A stretch of DNA of 64,000 nucleotides from Actinokineospora fastidiosa (GTDB lineage Bacteria; Actinomycetota; Actinomycetes; Mycobacteriales; Pseudonocardiaceae), in the NCBI RefSeq assembly GCF_014648415.1, contig NZ_BMRB01000001.1, forward strand, positions 1 through 64,000, written 5' to 3'. Below the pieces are notes generated by a model. It did no database searches and was not told the origin of the DNA. It was given only the letters and a program-made list of their open reading frames with translations. The position numbers were made by a program, and so were the translations under genes. How positions within the stretch are numbered: position 1 is the stretch's first letter; every line of letters starts with the position of its first letter. This document shows positions 18,338 through 25,474 of the stretch, piece after piece.

Positions 18338-19285
18338 TCACCGGCCGTGCGGCTCCCACCAGCCTGCCGGATCCGGACCGGCGGGCACGATCCGCGTCGG
18401 GTTGATCTGCTCGTGGGTGGCGTAGTAGTGACGCTTGATGTGGTCGAAGTCGACAGTCTCGGCGACCCCCGGGATCTGGAAGATGTCGCGTGCGTACGCC
18501 CACAGCACCGGCATCTCGCTGAGCTTCTGTCGGTTGCACTTGAAATGCCCGTGGTACACCGCGTCGAACCGGACGAGCGTGGTGAACAACCGAATGTCCA
18601 CTTCGGTCAACCGGTCGCCCATGAGGTACCGGCGGTCGGCCAACCGTTCGGACAGCCGGTCGAGCTCGGCGAACAGCTCGGCGTACGCCTTGTCGTAAGC
18701 GGCCTGCGACGTGGCGAACCCGGCCTTGTACACGCCGTTGTTGACATGGTGGAAGATCGGCTCGATCAACGCGTCGATCTCCGCCCGCAGCTCGACCGGA
18801 TAGAGCTCGAACCCGTCGGCGGCGGGAGGGGAGGGGGAGGGCCCCTGGAAGGCACGCCACTGGGTGGACAAGTCCAGAGTGATCTGCGGGTAGTCGTTGG
18901 TGACGACCGTGCCGGTGGTGGTGTCGACGATGGTGGGGACGGTGACGCGGCCCTGGTAGTCGGGGTCGGTGGCGCGGTAGACGTCGGCCAGGTACTCGAC
19001 GCCGAGGACGGGGTCGCGGTTGTCGGGGTCGAGGGTGAAGCGCCAGCCGCGGTCGTCGCGGAGGGGGTCGACGACGCCGAGGGAGATGGCGTCCTCGAGG
19101 CCGAGGAGCTTGCGGACGATGACGGCGCGGTGAGCCCAGGGGCACGCCAGGCTGACGATCAGGCGGTAGCGGCCGGGCTCGGGGCGGCGGGGGCCGTCGG
19201 TGGTGATGCGCTCGGTGAAGCGGTTGGGCTGGCGGACGAACTCCCCCCGCGTGGAGGTTTCCTTGCCGAACTGCGCCGTGGCCAT
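18338..19285 (-). CDS. glutathionyl-hydroquinone reductase-like thiol transferase
   Basis: A 315-residue member of the Xi-class glutathione transferases (YqjG/ECM4 family). The catalytic Cys is in 'SLACPWAHRAVIVRKLLG' near residue 50, followed by 'VPTIVDTTTGTVVTNDYPQI' (cis-Pro region) and an all-helical C-terminal domain with 'HHVNNGVYKAGFA' and 'YLMGDRLTEVDIRLFTTLVRFD'. Glutathione homologues reduce glutathionylated hydroquinones. Actinomycetes generally use mycothiol, so the thiol partner here is probably not glutathione (inference). ATG 19285 is chosen because TATGGT lies 7 bases upstream, consistent with a leaderless message; an ATG at 19297 is possible. It is divergent from the iminopeptidase with only 24 bases between start codons. 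Confidence 0.9.
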   Translation of the reverse strand: MATAQFGKETSTRGEFVRQPNRFTERITTDGPRRPEPGRYRLIVSLACPWAHRAVIVRKLLGLEDAISLGVVDPLRDDRGWRFTLDPDNRDPVLGVEYLADVYRATDPDYQGRVTVPTIVDTTTGTVVTNDYPQITLDLSTQWRAFQGPSPSPPAADGFELYPVELRAEIDALIEPIFHHVNNGVYKAGFATSQAAYDKAYAELFAELDRLSERLADRRYLMGDRLTEVDIRLFTTLVRFDAVYHGHFKCNRQKLSEMPVLWAYARDIFQIPGVAETVDFDHIKRHYYATHEQINPTRIVPAGPDPAGWWEPHGR

Positions 19286-19292
19286 GTCCTCG

Positions 19293-19302
19293 ACCATAGT
19301 CT
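19293..19302. promoter_or_regulatory. overlapping divergent -10 elements
   Basis: ACCATAGTCT between the thiol-transferase and iminopeptidase starts contains TATGGT read leftward (19293-19298) and TAGTCT read rightward (19297-19302). Each is 7 bases from its own start codon. The two hexamers share two bases, so polymerases could not initiate in both directions at once. Confidence 0.5.
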
Positions 19303-19309
19303 TGCCCGC

Positions 19310-20233
19310 ATGGACGCGCTGTATCCGCCGATCGAGCCCCATGACGCCGGGATGCTCGACGTGGGCGACGGGCACCGGGTGTACTGGGAGGTCAGCGGGA
19401 ATCCGCAGGGTAAGGCGGTGGTGGTGCTGCACGGCGGGCCCGGGGCGGGGACCAACCCGATGCAGCGCAGGCACTTCGATCCGGATGCCTACCGGATCGT
19501 GCTGTTCGACCAGCGGGGGGCGGGGCGGAGCACGCCGTTCGCGGCGACCCACGAGAACACCACCTGGCACCTGGTGGCGGACATGGAGCGGCTGCGGGAG
19601 CACCTGGGGATCGAGCGGTGGCAGCTGTTCGGGGGCTCGTGGGGGTGCGTGGTGGCGCTGGCGTACGCGCAGACGCATCCGGAGCGGGTGAGCGAGATCG
19701 TGTTGCGCGGGGTGTTCCTGTTGCGGGAGCGCGAGTTGGACTGGCTGTACCGGGGTGGGGCGGGGAACCTGTTCCCGGAGGAGTGGGCGCGGTTCGTCGA
19801 GTTGGTGCCCGCGGGGGCCGACCCGTTGGCGGCGTACGCGGAGTTGCTGGACGGGCCGGACGCGGTGGCGGCGGCGGTGGCGTGGAGTTCGTGGGAGGGG
19901 TCGACGGTGTCGCTGCTGCCGAGCCCGGCCGCGGTGGCGCAGTACCAGGAGCCGCGGTTCGCGGTGGCCTTCGCGCGGCTGGCGGTGCACTACTTCCGCA
20001 ACCGGGGCTGGCTGGACGACGGGCAGTTCCTGCGGGACGCGCACCTGCTGCGGGGCATCCCGGGGGTGATCGTGCAGGGCCGCTATGACGCGGTGTGCCC
20101 GCCGGTGAGCGCGTGGGAGTTGCACCGGGCGTGGCCGGGGTCGCAGTTGCGGATCATCCCGGCCGCGGGGCACGCCGTCGCCGAGCCGGGGGTCCTCAGC
20201 GCGCTGCGGGCGGCGACCGACGGGTTCCGCTAG
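19310..20233 (+). CDS. pip: proline iminopeptidase
   Basis: A 307-residue alpha/beta hydrolase of peptidase family S33 that removes N-terminal proline. Diagnostic motifs are 'VVVLHGGPGAGTNP' (oxyanion hole), 'FDQRGAGRSTP', the nucleophile 'FGGSWG' near residue 106, the acid in 'GRYDAVCP' and the His in 'AAGHAVAEPG'. Length and the Glu-containing 'DWLYRGGAGNLFPEEW' lid follow the cytoplasmic Pip group. Likely leaderless (TAGTCT 7 bases before ATG). Its TAG stop overlaps the convergent stop of the next gene inside a shared CTAG. Confidence 0.92.
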   Translation: MDALYPPIEPHDAGMLDVGDGHRVYWEVSGNPQGKAVVVLHGGPGAGTNPMQRRHFDPDAYRIVLFDQRGAGRSTPFAATHENTTWHLVADMERLREHLGIERWQLFGGSWGCVVALAYAQTHPERVSEIVLRGVFLLRERELDWLYRGGAGNLFPEEWARFVELVPAGADPLAAYAELLDGPDAVAAAVAWSSWEGSTVSLLPSPAAVAQYQEPRFAVAFARLAVHYFRNRGWLDDGQFLRDAHLLRGIPGVIVQGRYDAVCPPVSAWELHRAWPGSQLRIIPAAGHAVAEPGVLSALRAATDGFR

Positions 20234-20988
20234 CCGGTCAGAGCCGCGGTCAGCTCCCGGCGGGCGTCCACGAGGGAAGGGCCGTACCAGGTCAGGTAGC
20301 GGCCGACGACCAGGACGGGGCGCTTGTCGGGGAAGAACTGGGGGCCGTCGTCCGCGGTGAACTCGTACGGCTCGTCGGGCAGGACGACGAGGTCGGCGCG
20401 GGTGGCCTGGAGTTCGGACAGGGGCGGGCGCGGGTAGCGCTCGGGGTGATCGGCGTAGGCGTTGGCGACGCCGAGGCGCAGGAGGACGTCGCCTGCGAAG
20501 GTGTCGCGGCCCAGGACGATCCAGGGCTTGCGCCAGACCGGGACCACGGCGGTGGCCCAGACCTCGGTGGTGTCCGCCCACAGCTCGGCGGCCTCGGTCA
20601 GCCAGGCGGGTTCGGGCAGGCGCAGGGCCTCGACCAGCAGGCGGCGGGTGGAGTCGATGCCCGCCATCACGGTCGCCGGGGCGGCGGTGACCCACACCGG
20701 GACGCCCGCGGCGCGGAGGGCGGCGACGTCCTCCGGGCGGTTCTCCTCGGCGCTGGCGATCACCAGGTCCGGGCGCTGGTCGAGGACCGCGGCGACCGTG
20801 GGGTACTTGGAGCCGCCGACGCGCGGGACGTCCAGGGTCGGCGGGTGGGTGCAGTAGTCGGTGGCGCCGACGAGCAGGCCGGGGGCGGTGGTCTCGACGG
20901 CCTCGGTGAGCGACGGGACCAGGCTCACGACGCGGGTGGGCGCGCCCGCCAGCGGGACGGGCGCGCCCAGGTCGTCCAGGTCAGACAT
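20230..20988 (-). CDS. helical-backbone metal receptor (BtuF/TroA-like), cytoplasmic
   Basis: A 252-residue member of the BtuF/FepB-type substrate-binding fold: 'VVSLVPSLTEAV' at the start, 'VGGSKYPTVAAVLDQRPDLVIA', 'VWVTAAPATV'. There is no signal peptide or lipobox and no ABC permease or ATPase beside it, so it probably works in the cytoplasm rather than as a transporter receptor; the ligand (cobalamin, haem or metal) is unknown. It overlaps the upstream npdG stop by 8 bases, so the two are translationally coupled, which may hint at a cofactor-related role. Confidence 0.75.
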   Translation of the reverse strand: MSDLDDLGAPVPLAGAPTRVVSLVPSLTEAVETTAPGLLVGATDYCTHPPTLDVPRVGGSKYPTVAAVLDQRPDLVIASAEENRPEDVAALRAAGVPVWVTAAPATVMAGIDSTRRLLVEALRLPEPAWLTEAAELWADTTEVWATAVVPVWRKPWIVLGRDTFAGDVLLRLGVANAYADHPERYPRPPLSELQATRADLVVLPDEPYEFTADDGPQFFPDKRPVLVVGRYLTWYGPSLVDARRELTAALTG

Positions 20989-21667
20989 CGGTGACGCGCA
21001 GGCCGGCGTGCGCCTTGTAGCGGCGGTTGACGGCGATCAGGTTCGCGGTCAGGGCCTCGACCTGGTGGGCGTTGCGGAGCCTGCCGCCGTAGATGCCGCG
21101 CATGCCGGGGATGGCGTCGGCCAGGGCGCGGACGACGTCGGTGGCCTCGCGGTCGTCGCCGAGGACCAGGACGTCGGTGTCGATCTCGGCGATCGCGAGG
21201 TCGGCGAGCAGGACCGCGGAGACGTGGTGGAACGCGGCGGTGACCCGCGACTCCGGCAGCAGGGCGGCCGCCTGCTGCGCCGCGCTGCCCTCCTCGACCG
21301 GCAGGGCGAACGGGCCCTGCTTGTCGAAGCCCAGCGGGTTGACGCAGTCGATCACGATCTTGCCCGCGAGCTGCTCCCTGAGGCTCGTCAGCAGGTCGCC
21401 GTGGCCGTCCCAGGGGACGGCGATCAGCACGATGTCGGCCTCGGCCGCGCAGGCAGCGTTGTCCCGGCCCGCCACCGTGTCGACCCCGGCGGCGGCGTTG
21501 AGCTCCCCCGCCGCGTCGACGGCGCGCTCTGCGGAGCGGGAACCGATCAGGACCCGCAGGCCCGCCTTGGCCCAGCGCAGGGCCAGGCCGCGGCCCTGGG
21601 GGCCGGTTCCGCCGAGAACGCCGACGGTCAGACCGCTCAACTCCACTGTGTTTCCCTCCGAAGTCAT
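20981..21667 (-). CDS. npdG: F420H2:NADP+ oxidoreductase
   Basis: A 228-residue Rossmann protein of the NADPH-dependent F420 reductase family, moving hydride between NADPH and deazaflavin F420. The N-terminal 'VGVLGGTGPQGRGLALRWA' is the NADP-binding loop; 'IGSRSAERA' holds the phosphate-binding Ser/Arg; 'VPWDGH', 'VIDCVNPLGFD' and 'AAFHHVSAVLLAD' are family motifs. ATG 21667 has AAGGA 8 bases upstream. It implies F420 is made in this organism, consistent with an actinomycete. It is followed by the overlapping metal-receptor gene; the RNB gene upstream ends 42 bases before this start. Confidence 0.9.
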   Translation of the reverse strand: MTSEGNTVELSGLTVGVLGGTGPQGRGLALRWAKAGLRVLIGSRSAERAVDAAGELNAAAGVDTVAGRDNAACAAEADIVLIAVPWDGHGDLLTSLREQLAGKIVIDCVNPLGFDKQGPFALPVEEGSAAQQAAALLPESRVTAAFHHVSAVLLADLAIAEIDTDVLVLGDDREATDVVRALADAIPGMRGIYGGRLRNAHQVEALTANLIAVNRRYKAHAGLRVTDV

Positions 21668-21708
21668 ACCGAACATCCTTGTCAGCGGCGCGGACAGGCC
21701 GCTGACCG

Positions 21709-23109
21709 CTATCCCTTGGCGAACCGGACGCGGCGCGCCGCCGGGTCCGCCTCGACCAGGCGCAGGCGCACCATGCGGCCCTCCGGCAGCTCGGTGGCCG
21801 CCGCCTTGCCCAGCACGGGCGGGTCGGGCACGAACACCTCGGCGGAGTCGCCGTTGGCGCGCAGCACGACGGCGTCGAACTCCTCGCCGACGCGATCGGC
21901 CAGCACCCACGCCTCGACCTGGTCGAGGCAGGCGCGGTCGACCCGGGCGGCGAGCCCGTCAGACGCCTCCATCAGCGCGGGCAGGGTGGGCAGGGCCTCG
22001 CGCACCCACGACGGCGCCTCCGCGTCGGCCGACACCGCCAGGCACACCTCGGTGCCGAAGCGGTCGACCAGCCGCCGCAGCGGGGCGGTGACGTGCGCGT
22101 AGGGGGCGGCGATGCCCGCGTGCGAGGTCAGCTCGGGGGCCGTGCCGTCGAAGGCGGTGTACCCGGCGCCGCGCAGCAGGCGGGTGGCGTCCATCGACAG
22201 GGCCATCGCCGCGGGCGACGACGCGTCCAGGCGCGCCAGGACCTCCGCGGCGCTGTGCTCCTCCGGCCAGTCGATGCCCAGCGCGCCCGCCGAGTGGCGC
22301 AGCCAGGCCCGGTCCTCCTCGGTCGGGTCGGGCAGGGTGCGCAGCAGGCCGATGCCCGCGTCCAGCATCATCCGCGCCGCGGACATGCCCGTCAGCAGCG
22401 AGATCTCGGCGTTCCACGCGTCGACGCGGGTGCGGCCGCGCAGCACGAGCCGCCAGCCGCCGTCGACCCGCTCGACGTCCTGCTCGGGCAGCTGCAGCTC
22501 CAGCGCGCCGCGCCGGATGGCCGCCGCGCGGCGCAGCTCGCCCAGGGCGGGGAGCAGCGCGACCGAGGGATGCGGGTCCCCCGCGTCGACCGCTGCCTGC
22601 ACGGACGCGTAGTCGAACTGCTCGGTGGAGCGCACCAGGGCGCGCTCGACCCGCACCGCCAGCGGTTCACCGGCGGCGTCGAGGTCCATCGTCCACAACG
22701 CGGAGGGCGCCACCTGCCCTGGCAAGAGGCTAGCGGCGCCCTCCGACAAAACCGCGGGGTGCATCGGCACGGACCCGTCGGGCAGGTAGATCGTCTGCCC
22801 CCGCCGCCGCACCTCGGTGTCGACGGCCCCGCCGGGTGTCACGAACGCGCCGAGATCGGCGATGGCGTAGTGCACCCGAAACCCGGAGTCGCCCAAGCGC
22901 TCGATGTGCACGGCCTGGTCGAGGTCCTTCGCGCCCGGCGGGTCGATGGTCACCAGCGGGATGTCGGTGCGGTCGACGCGCTCGCCCCGCGGTCCCGCGT
23001 CGACGGCGCGCTCGGCCTCGGCCAGCACCGCGTCCGGGAAGCGATCGGGCAGGCCGAACTCGGCGCGCACGCGGGAGAAGTCGCCTCGGCCCATCGCTGC
23101 GGTGTCCAC
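21709..23109 (-). CDS. RNB-domain ribonuclease (RNase II/R family)
   Basis: A 466-residue single-domain RNB exonuclease-like protein, much shorter than RNase II or R and without recognisable cold-shock or S1 domains. The metal site 'TIDPPGAKDLDQAV' gives Asp56, Asp62 and Asp64, but the position usually held by the last Asp of the DxDD cluster is Gln65. 'HYAIADLGAFVTPGGAVD' and 'AHVTAPLRRLVDRF' are other RNB hallmarks. It probably degrades or trims RNA; activity may be altered by the Gln. The GTG start at 23109 has TAGGGT 6 bases upstream and no ribosome site, so it is probably leaderless despite lying 34 bases after the secretion-like operon. Confidence 0.85.
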   Translation of the reverse strand: MDTAAMGRGDFSRVRAEFGLPDRFPDAVLAEAERAVDAGPRGERVDRTDIPLVTIDPPGAKDLDQAVHIERLGDSGFRVHYAIADLGAFVTPGGAVDTEVRRRGQTIYLPDGSVPMHPAVLSEGAASLLPGQVAPSALWTMDLDAAGEPLAVRVERALVRSTEQFDYASVQAAVDAGDPHPSVALLPALGELRRAAAIRRGALELQLPEQDVERVDGGWRLVLRGRTRVDAWNAEISLLTGMSAARMMLDAGIGLLRTLPDPTEEDRAWLRHSAGALGIDWPEEHSAAEVLARLDASSPAAMALSMDATRLLRGAGYTAFDGTAPELTSHAGIAAPYAHVTAPLRRLVDRFGTEVCLAVSADAEAPSWVREALPTLPALMEASDGLAARVDRACLDQVEAWVLADRVGEEFDAVVLRANGDSAEVFVPDPPVLGKAAATELPEGRMVRLRLVEADPAARRVRFAKG

Positions 23110-23143
23110 CCCTGCACCCTATGCGGTGACGGCCGCCGCGGGG

Positions 23144-23350
23144 TCAGTCCTCGTCGTCGCCGCGCCACGCCCGGTCGGCGCGGTCGGCGGCCTCGGTGCG
23201 CTCGCGGGCGATCTGCAGCGCCCGCGCCGCGGTCTCCCGGTCCGGGTACGGGCCGAGCCGGTCGATCGCCTTGCCGACCGTGCCGTGCTCGACCTCGCCG
23301 GTGCGGGTGTTGTACCACCAGCCCTCGGGCGGGTTCGGGTCCTTGGCCAT
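23144..23350 (-). CDS. small SPOR-like protein
   Basis: A 68-residue hydrophilic protein: 'WWYNTRTGEVEHG', then 'DRLGPYPDRETAARALQIARER' and an acidic/Arg tail. The pattern of a WWYC/N start and a DRLGPY helix matches a small actinobacterial family often labelled SPOR-domain. Function is unknown. It is the last gene of the secretion-like operon, 8 bases after the preceding stop; it could equally be a housekeeping gene that follows by chance. Confidence 0.6.
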   Translation of the reverse strand: MAKDPNPPEGWWYNTRTGEVEHGTVGKAIDRLGPYPDRETAARALQIARERTEAADRADRAWRGDDED

Positions 23351-23358
23351 GATCGAGG

Positions 23359-23841
23359 CTAACCCCAACCCGGGCCCTGCCGCATCGGGAGACCGCGCGG
23401 CGGGGTGTCCTGGTTGGCGTTGATCTGGTCGGCCGGGATCGGGTCGAGGCAGGACACCAGGACCTCGTAGGTCTCCGGGTTCTCGATGCGGCGGCCGTTG
23501 CGCTCGCGGTAGACGAGCTCGCCGTCGGCGTCGATCTCCACCATGCAGCCGACCTCGGCGAGCTGCTCCTCGTCGAGGTCGACCAGCCGCTCCCTGCGGG
23601 AGGGCACGACCCGGTACTCCGGCCACTCCAGGTGCGCGTACACCTGGTGGAACTCGTAGAGCAGGTACGCCATCTGCTGCTGCCACGGCAGCGGCATGGC
23701 CTCGGCCAGCGAGCGCGGCAGCACCGCGTACCCCGGGCTGACCCCGGGACGGCGCGCGGAGTCGAGGAAGTCGCGCAGCGGCGTGCTGGAGGCGGGCGGG
23801 CCCGGATGCCGCGGCAGCGGCTCCGGGGAGTACATGGTCAT
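23359..23841 (-). CDS. hypothetical protein in secretion-like operon
   Basis: A 160-residue soluble protein I do not recognise. It has a Pro-rich first 25 residues, a mixed middle ('LPWQQQMAYLLYEFHQVYAHLEWPEYRVVPSRR'), an acidic 'LVDLDEEQLAEVG' stretch and a 'DGELVYRERNGRRIENPETYEV' strand region. No signal peptide or membrane segment is seen. ATG 23841 has AGGAG 5 bases upstream and starts 8 bases after the NlpC/P60 gene, so it is co-transcribed with the VirB-like genes. It may be a soluble accessory of the system; this is inference from position only. Confidence 0.65.
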   Translation of the reverse strand: MTMYSPEPLPRHPGPPASSTPLRDFLDSARRPGVSPGYAVLPRSLAEAMPLPWQQQMAYLLYEFHQVYAHLEWPEYRVVPSRRERLVDLDEEQLAEVGCMVEIDADGELVYRERNGRRIENPETYEVLVSCLDPIPADQINANQDTPPRGLPMRQGPGWG

Positions 23842-23849
23842 GCCTTCTC

Positions 23850-24854
23850 CTAGACGCCGGGGCGGACCGCGTAGTCCATGAGCCCGCCCTCGGTCCACTC
23901 GATGGAACGGATGTGCACCGGGACGCCGGTCTGCTGCGCCTCCACCATCTTCCCGTCTCCGAGGTACATCGCCACGTGGTGGATGGTGCGCGGGTCGCTA
24001 GTGTCGCGCGCCCAGAACAGCAGGTCACCCGGCTGGGCCTTCTCGACCGGCAGGTACGCCCCGGCGCGCCACTGCTCGCGGGACGTGCGCGGCAGGCTGA
24101 TCCCGGCGTCGCGGTAGGCCTGCAGCATCAGGCTGGAGCAGTCGAAGGAGTTCTGGTGCGTGGTGAGCGCGCCCCACTGGTACGGCTTGCCCTGCTGCCC
24201 GAGCGCGAACTGGATGGCCTCGCCCGCGGCCTTCGTCGGCGCGGGCAGCAGGCGGCCCCTGTCCTCGCCGCAGCCGGAGGCGTTGACGACGTCGCCGAGG
24301 TCGCCGATGAGGTGGGTCGCCATCGCCTCCCACCGGTGGTACCGGTCGGGGTAGGCCGAGCGCTCGACGTCCTGCGCGGAGTCGCCGGGCCGCTGGGTGT
24401 CCCAGTTGGGCACGGTCAGCAGCACGTCGTAGAACTTGTTGATCGCGTACTCGGGGTTGATGACCTGCGCGGGCGTGCCCCAGCCCATGGACGGCCGCAT
24501 CTGGAAGATGCCGAGGGAGTCGCGGTCGCCGTGATCGAGCGGGCGCAGGCCGGACTCGGTCATGCCCGCCTGGATGGCGATCTGCCAGGCGCGCGGCGGG
24601 AGCTTGCGCTCCTTGCCGATCGCGATGATCGAGGTCACCGTGGCCAGCTGCTCGTCGGTCAGCCGGGCGGCGTCGCCTGCCCCGGTGCCGGGGGCGCCCT
24701 GGGTGGTGGGCCCGAGGGCGGCGTTGCAGGACACCGTCTGGTAGGCCGCCGCGTCGGCGGCGTGGTCGCGTTGGATCAGCGTCAGCGCACCGGTGCCGAT
24801 CGCGGTCACCACGCCGACCACGGCGACCCCGGCGACGATCACCGCGCCCCGCAT
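23850..24854 (-). CDS. VirB1-like bifunctional wall hydrolase (lytic transglycosylase + NlpC/P60)
   Basis: A 334-residue membrane-anchored peptidoglycan hydrolase. One N-terminal helix (residues 3-27) is followed by a lysozyme-like domain (about 65-180) with the catalytic Glu100 in 'AGMTESGLRPLDHG' and 'SLGIFQMRPSMGWG'. A C-terminal NlpC/P60 peptidase (about 205-330) has Cys239 in 'SFDCSSLMLQAYRDAG' and His293 in 'IHHVAMYLGDG'. Such fused enzymes open the cell wall in Gram-positive conjugation systems (VirB1 role). It starts one base after the stop of the VirB8-like gene, with GGAGGG upstream. A stand-alone wall-turnover enzyme is possible, but its gene context argues otherwise. Confidence 0.88.
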   Translation of the reverse strand: MRGAVIVAGVAVVGVVTAIGTGALTLIQRDHAADAAAYQTVSCNAALGPTTQGAPGTGAGDAARLTDEQLATVTSIIAIGKERKLPPRAWQIAIQAGMTESGLRPLDHGDRDSLGIFQMRPSMGWGTPAQVINPEYAINKFYDVLLTVPNWDTQRPGDSAQDVERSAYPDRYHRWEAMATHLIGDLGDVVNASGCGEDRGRLLPAPTKAAGEAIQFALGQQGKPYQWGALTTHQNSFDCSSLMLQAYRDAGISLPRTSREQWRAGAYLPVEKAQPGDLLFWARDTSDPRTIHHVAMYLGDGKMVEAQQTGVPVHIRSIEWTEGGLMDYAVRPGV

Positions 24855-24855
24855 G

Positions 24856-25470
24856 TCAGCCCTCCCCCTCGGTGTAGTCCGACACCCGCCAGCCCTGCTC
24901 GGTCTCGATCAGGGTCAGCCGCAGCACCGCCTTGTCCGTCGGCACGTCGATCACCACGGACTTGTCGTAGGAGACCACGACGCGGGGCTCGCCGGTGACC
25001 GCTGTGGCGAAGACGTTGCGGGGATCGACGCTGTCGAGGGCCACCATGTACTCGACGTCGGTGAAGGGCCGCAGCTGTTCGCGCCACGTCTCCGGGCTGA
25101 TGCCCTCGGGGTGGGTCACGAACGCGGTCGCCCATTCCTTCGCCACGCCCAGCGCCTCGGGCGCGGGCGGCGCCGACGACGGGGTGAGCGTGGGCTCGAC
25201 GCGCGTCTCCGTGGCGGTCGCCGTCCCGCCCGCGCCGGGGGGCACGACGACGGTGCGCGAGCCGAACACCTTCGTCTCGGACGTCTGCGTGGACGTGCCC
25301 GAGGCGCGCGGGGTGTCGGTGCCCGCGAGCTTGGGGATGAGGATGCCCGCCGCGGTGATCAGCAGCGCGGCGACGAACGCGGCGACGGCCAGGTGCCGGG
25401 GCGAGCGCAGCGGCCAGCCCCACAGCTTCCGGTACACCGCGGCCCGGCCGCGGTTGGTGCGGATCGGCAC
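24856..25470 (-). CDS. VirB8/TcpC-like conjugal transfer protein
   Basis: A 204-residue protein with a short basic cytoplasmic start, one membrane helix (about residues 28-47), a Thr/Pro/Gly linker (50-95) and a C-terminal domain of about 105 residues ending 'VLRLTLIETEQGWRVSDYTEGEG'. The topology and the NTF2-like strand pattern resemble VirB8/TcpC assembly factors of Gram-positive type IV systems. Sequence similarity is too low to be sure by eye; the position between the VirB6-like and VirB1-like genes is the main support. It starts 4 bases after the VirB6-like stop. Confidence 0.65.
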   Translation of the reverse strand: MPIRTNRGRAAVYRKLWGWPLRSPRHLAVAAFVAALLITAAGILIPKLAGTDTPRASGTSTQTSETKVFGSRTVVVPPGAGGTATATETRVEPTLTPSSAPPAPEALGVAKEWATAFVTHPEGISPETWREQLRPFTDVEYMVALDSVDPRNVFATAVTGEPRVVVSYDKSVVIDVPTDKAVLRLTLIETEQGWRVSDYTEGEG

Positions 25471-25474
25471 GCGG

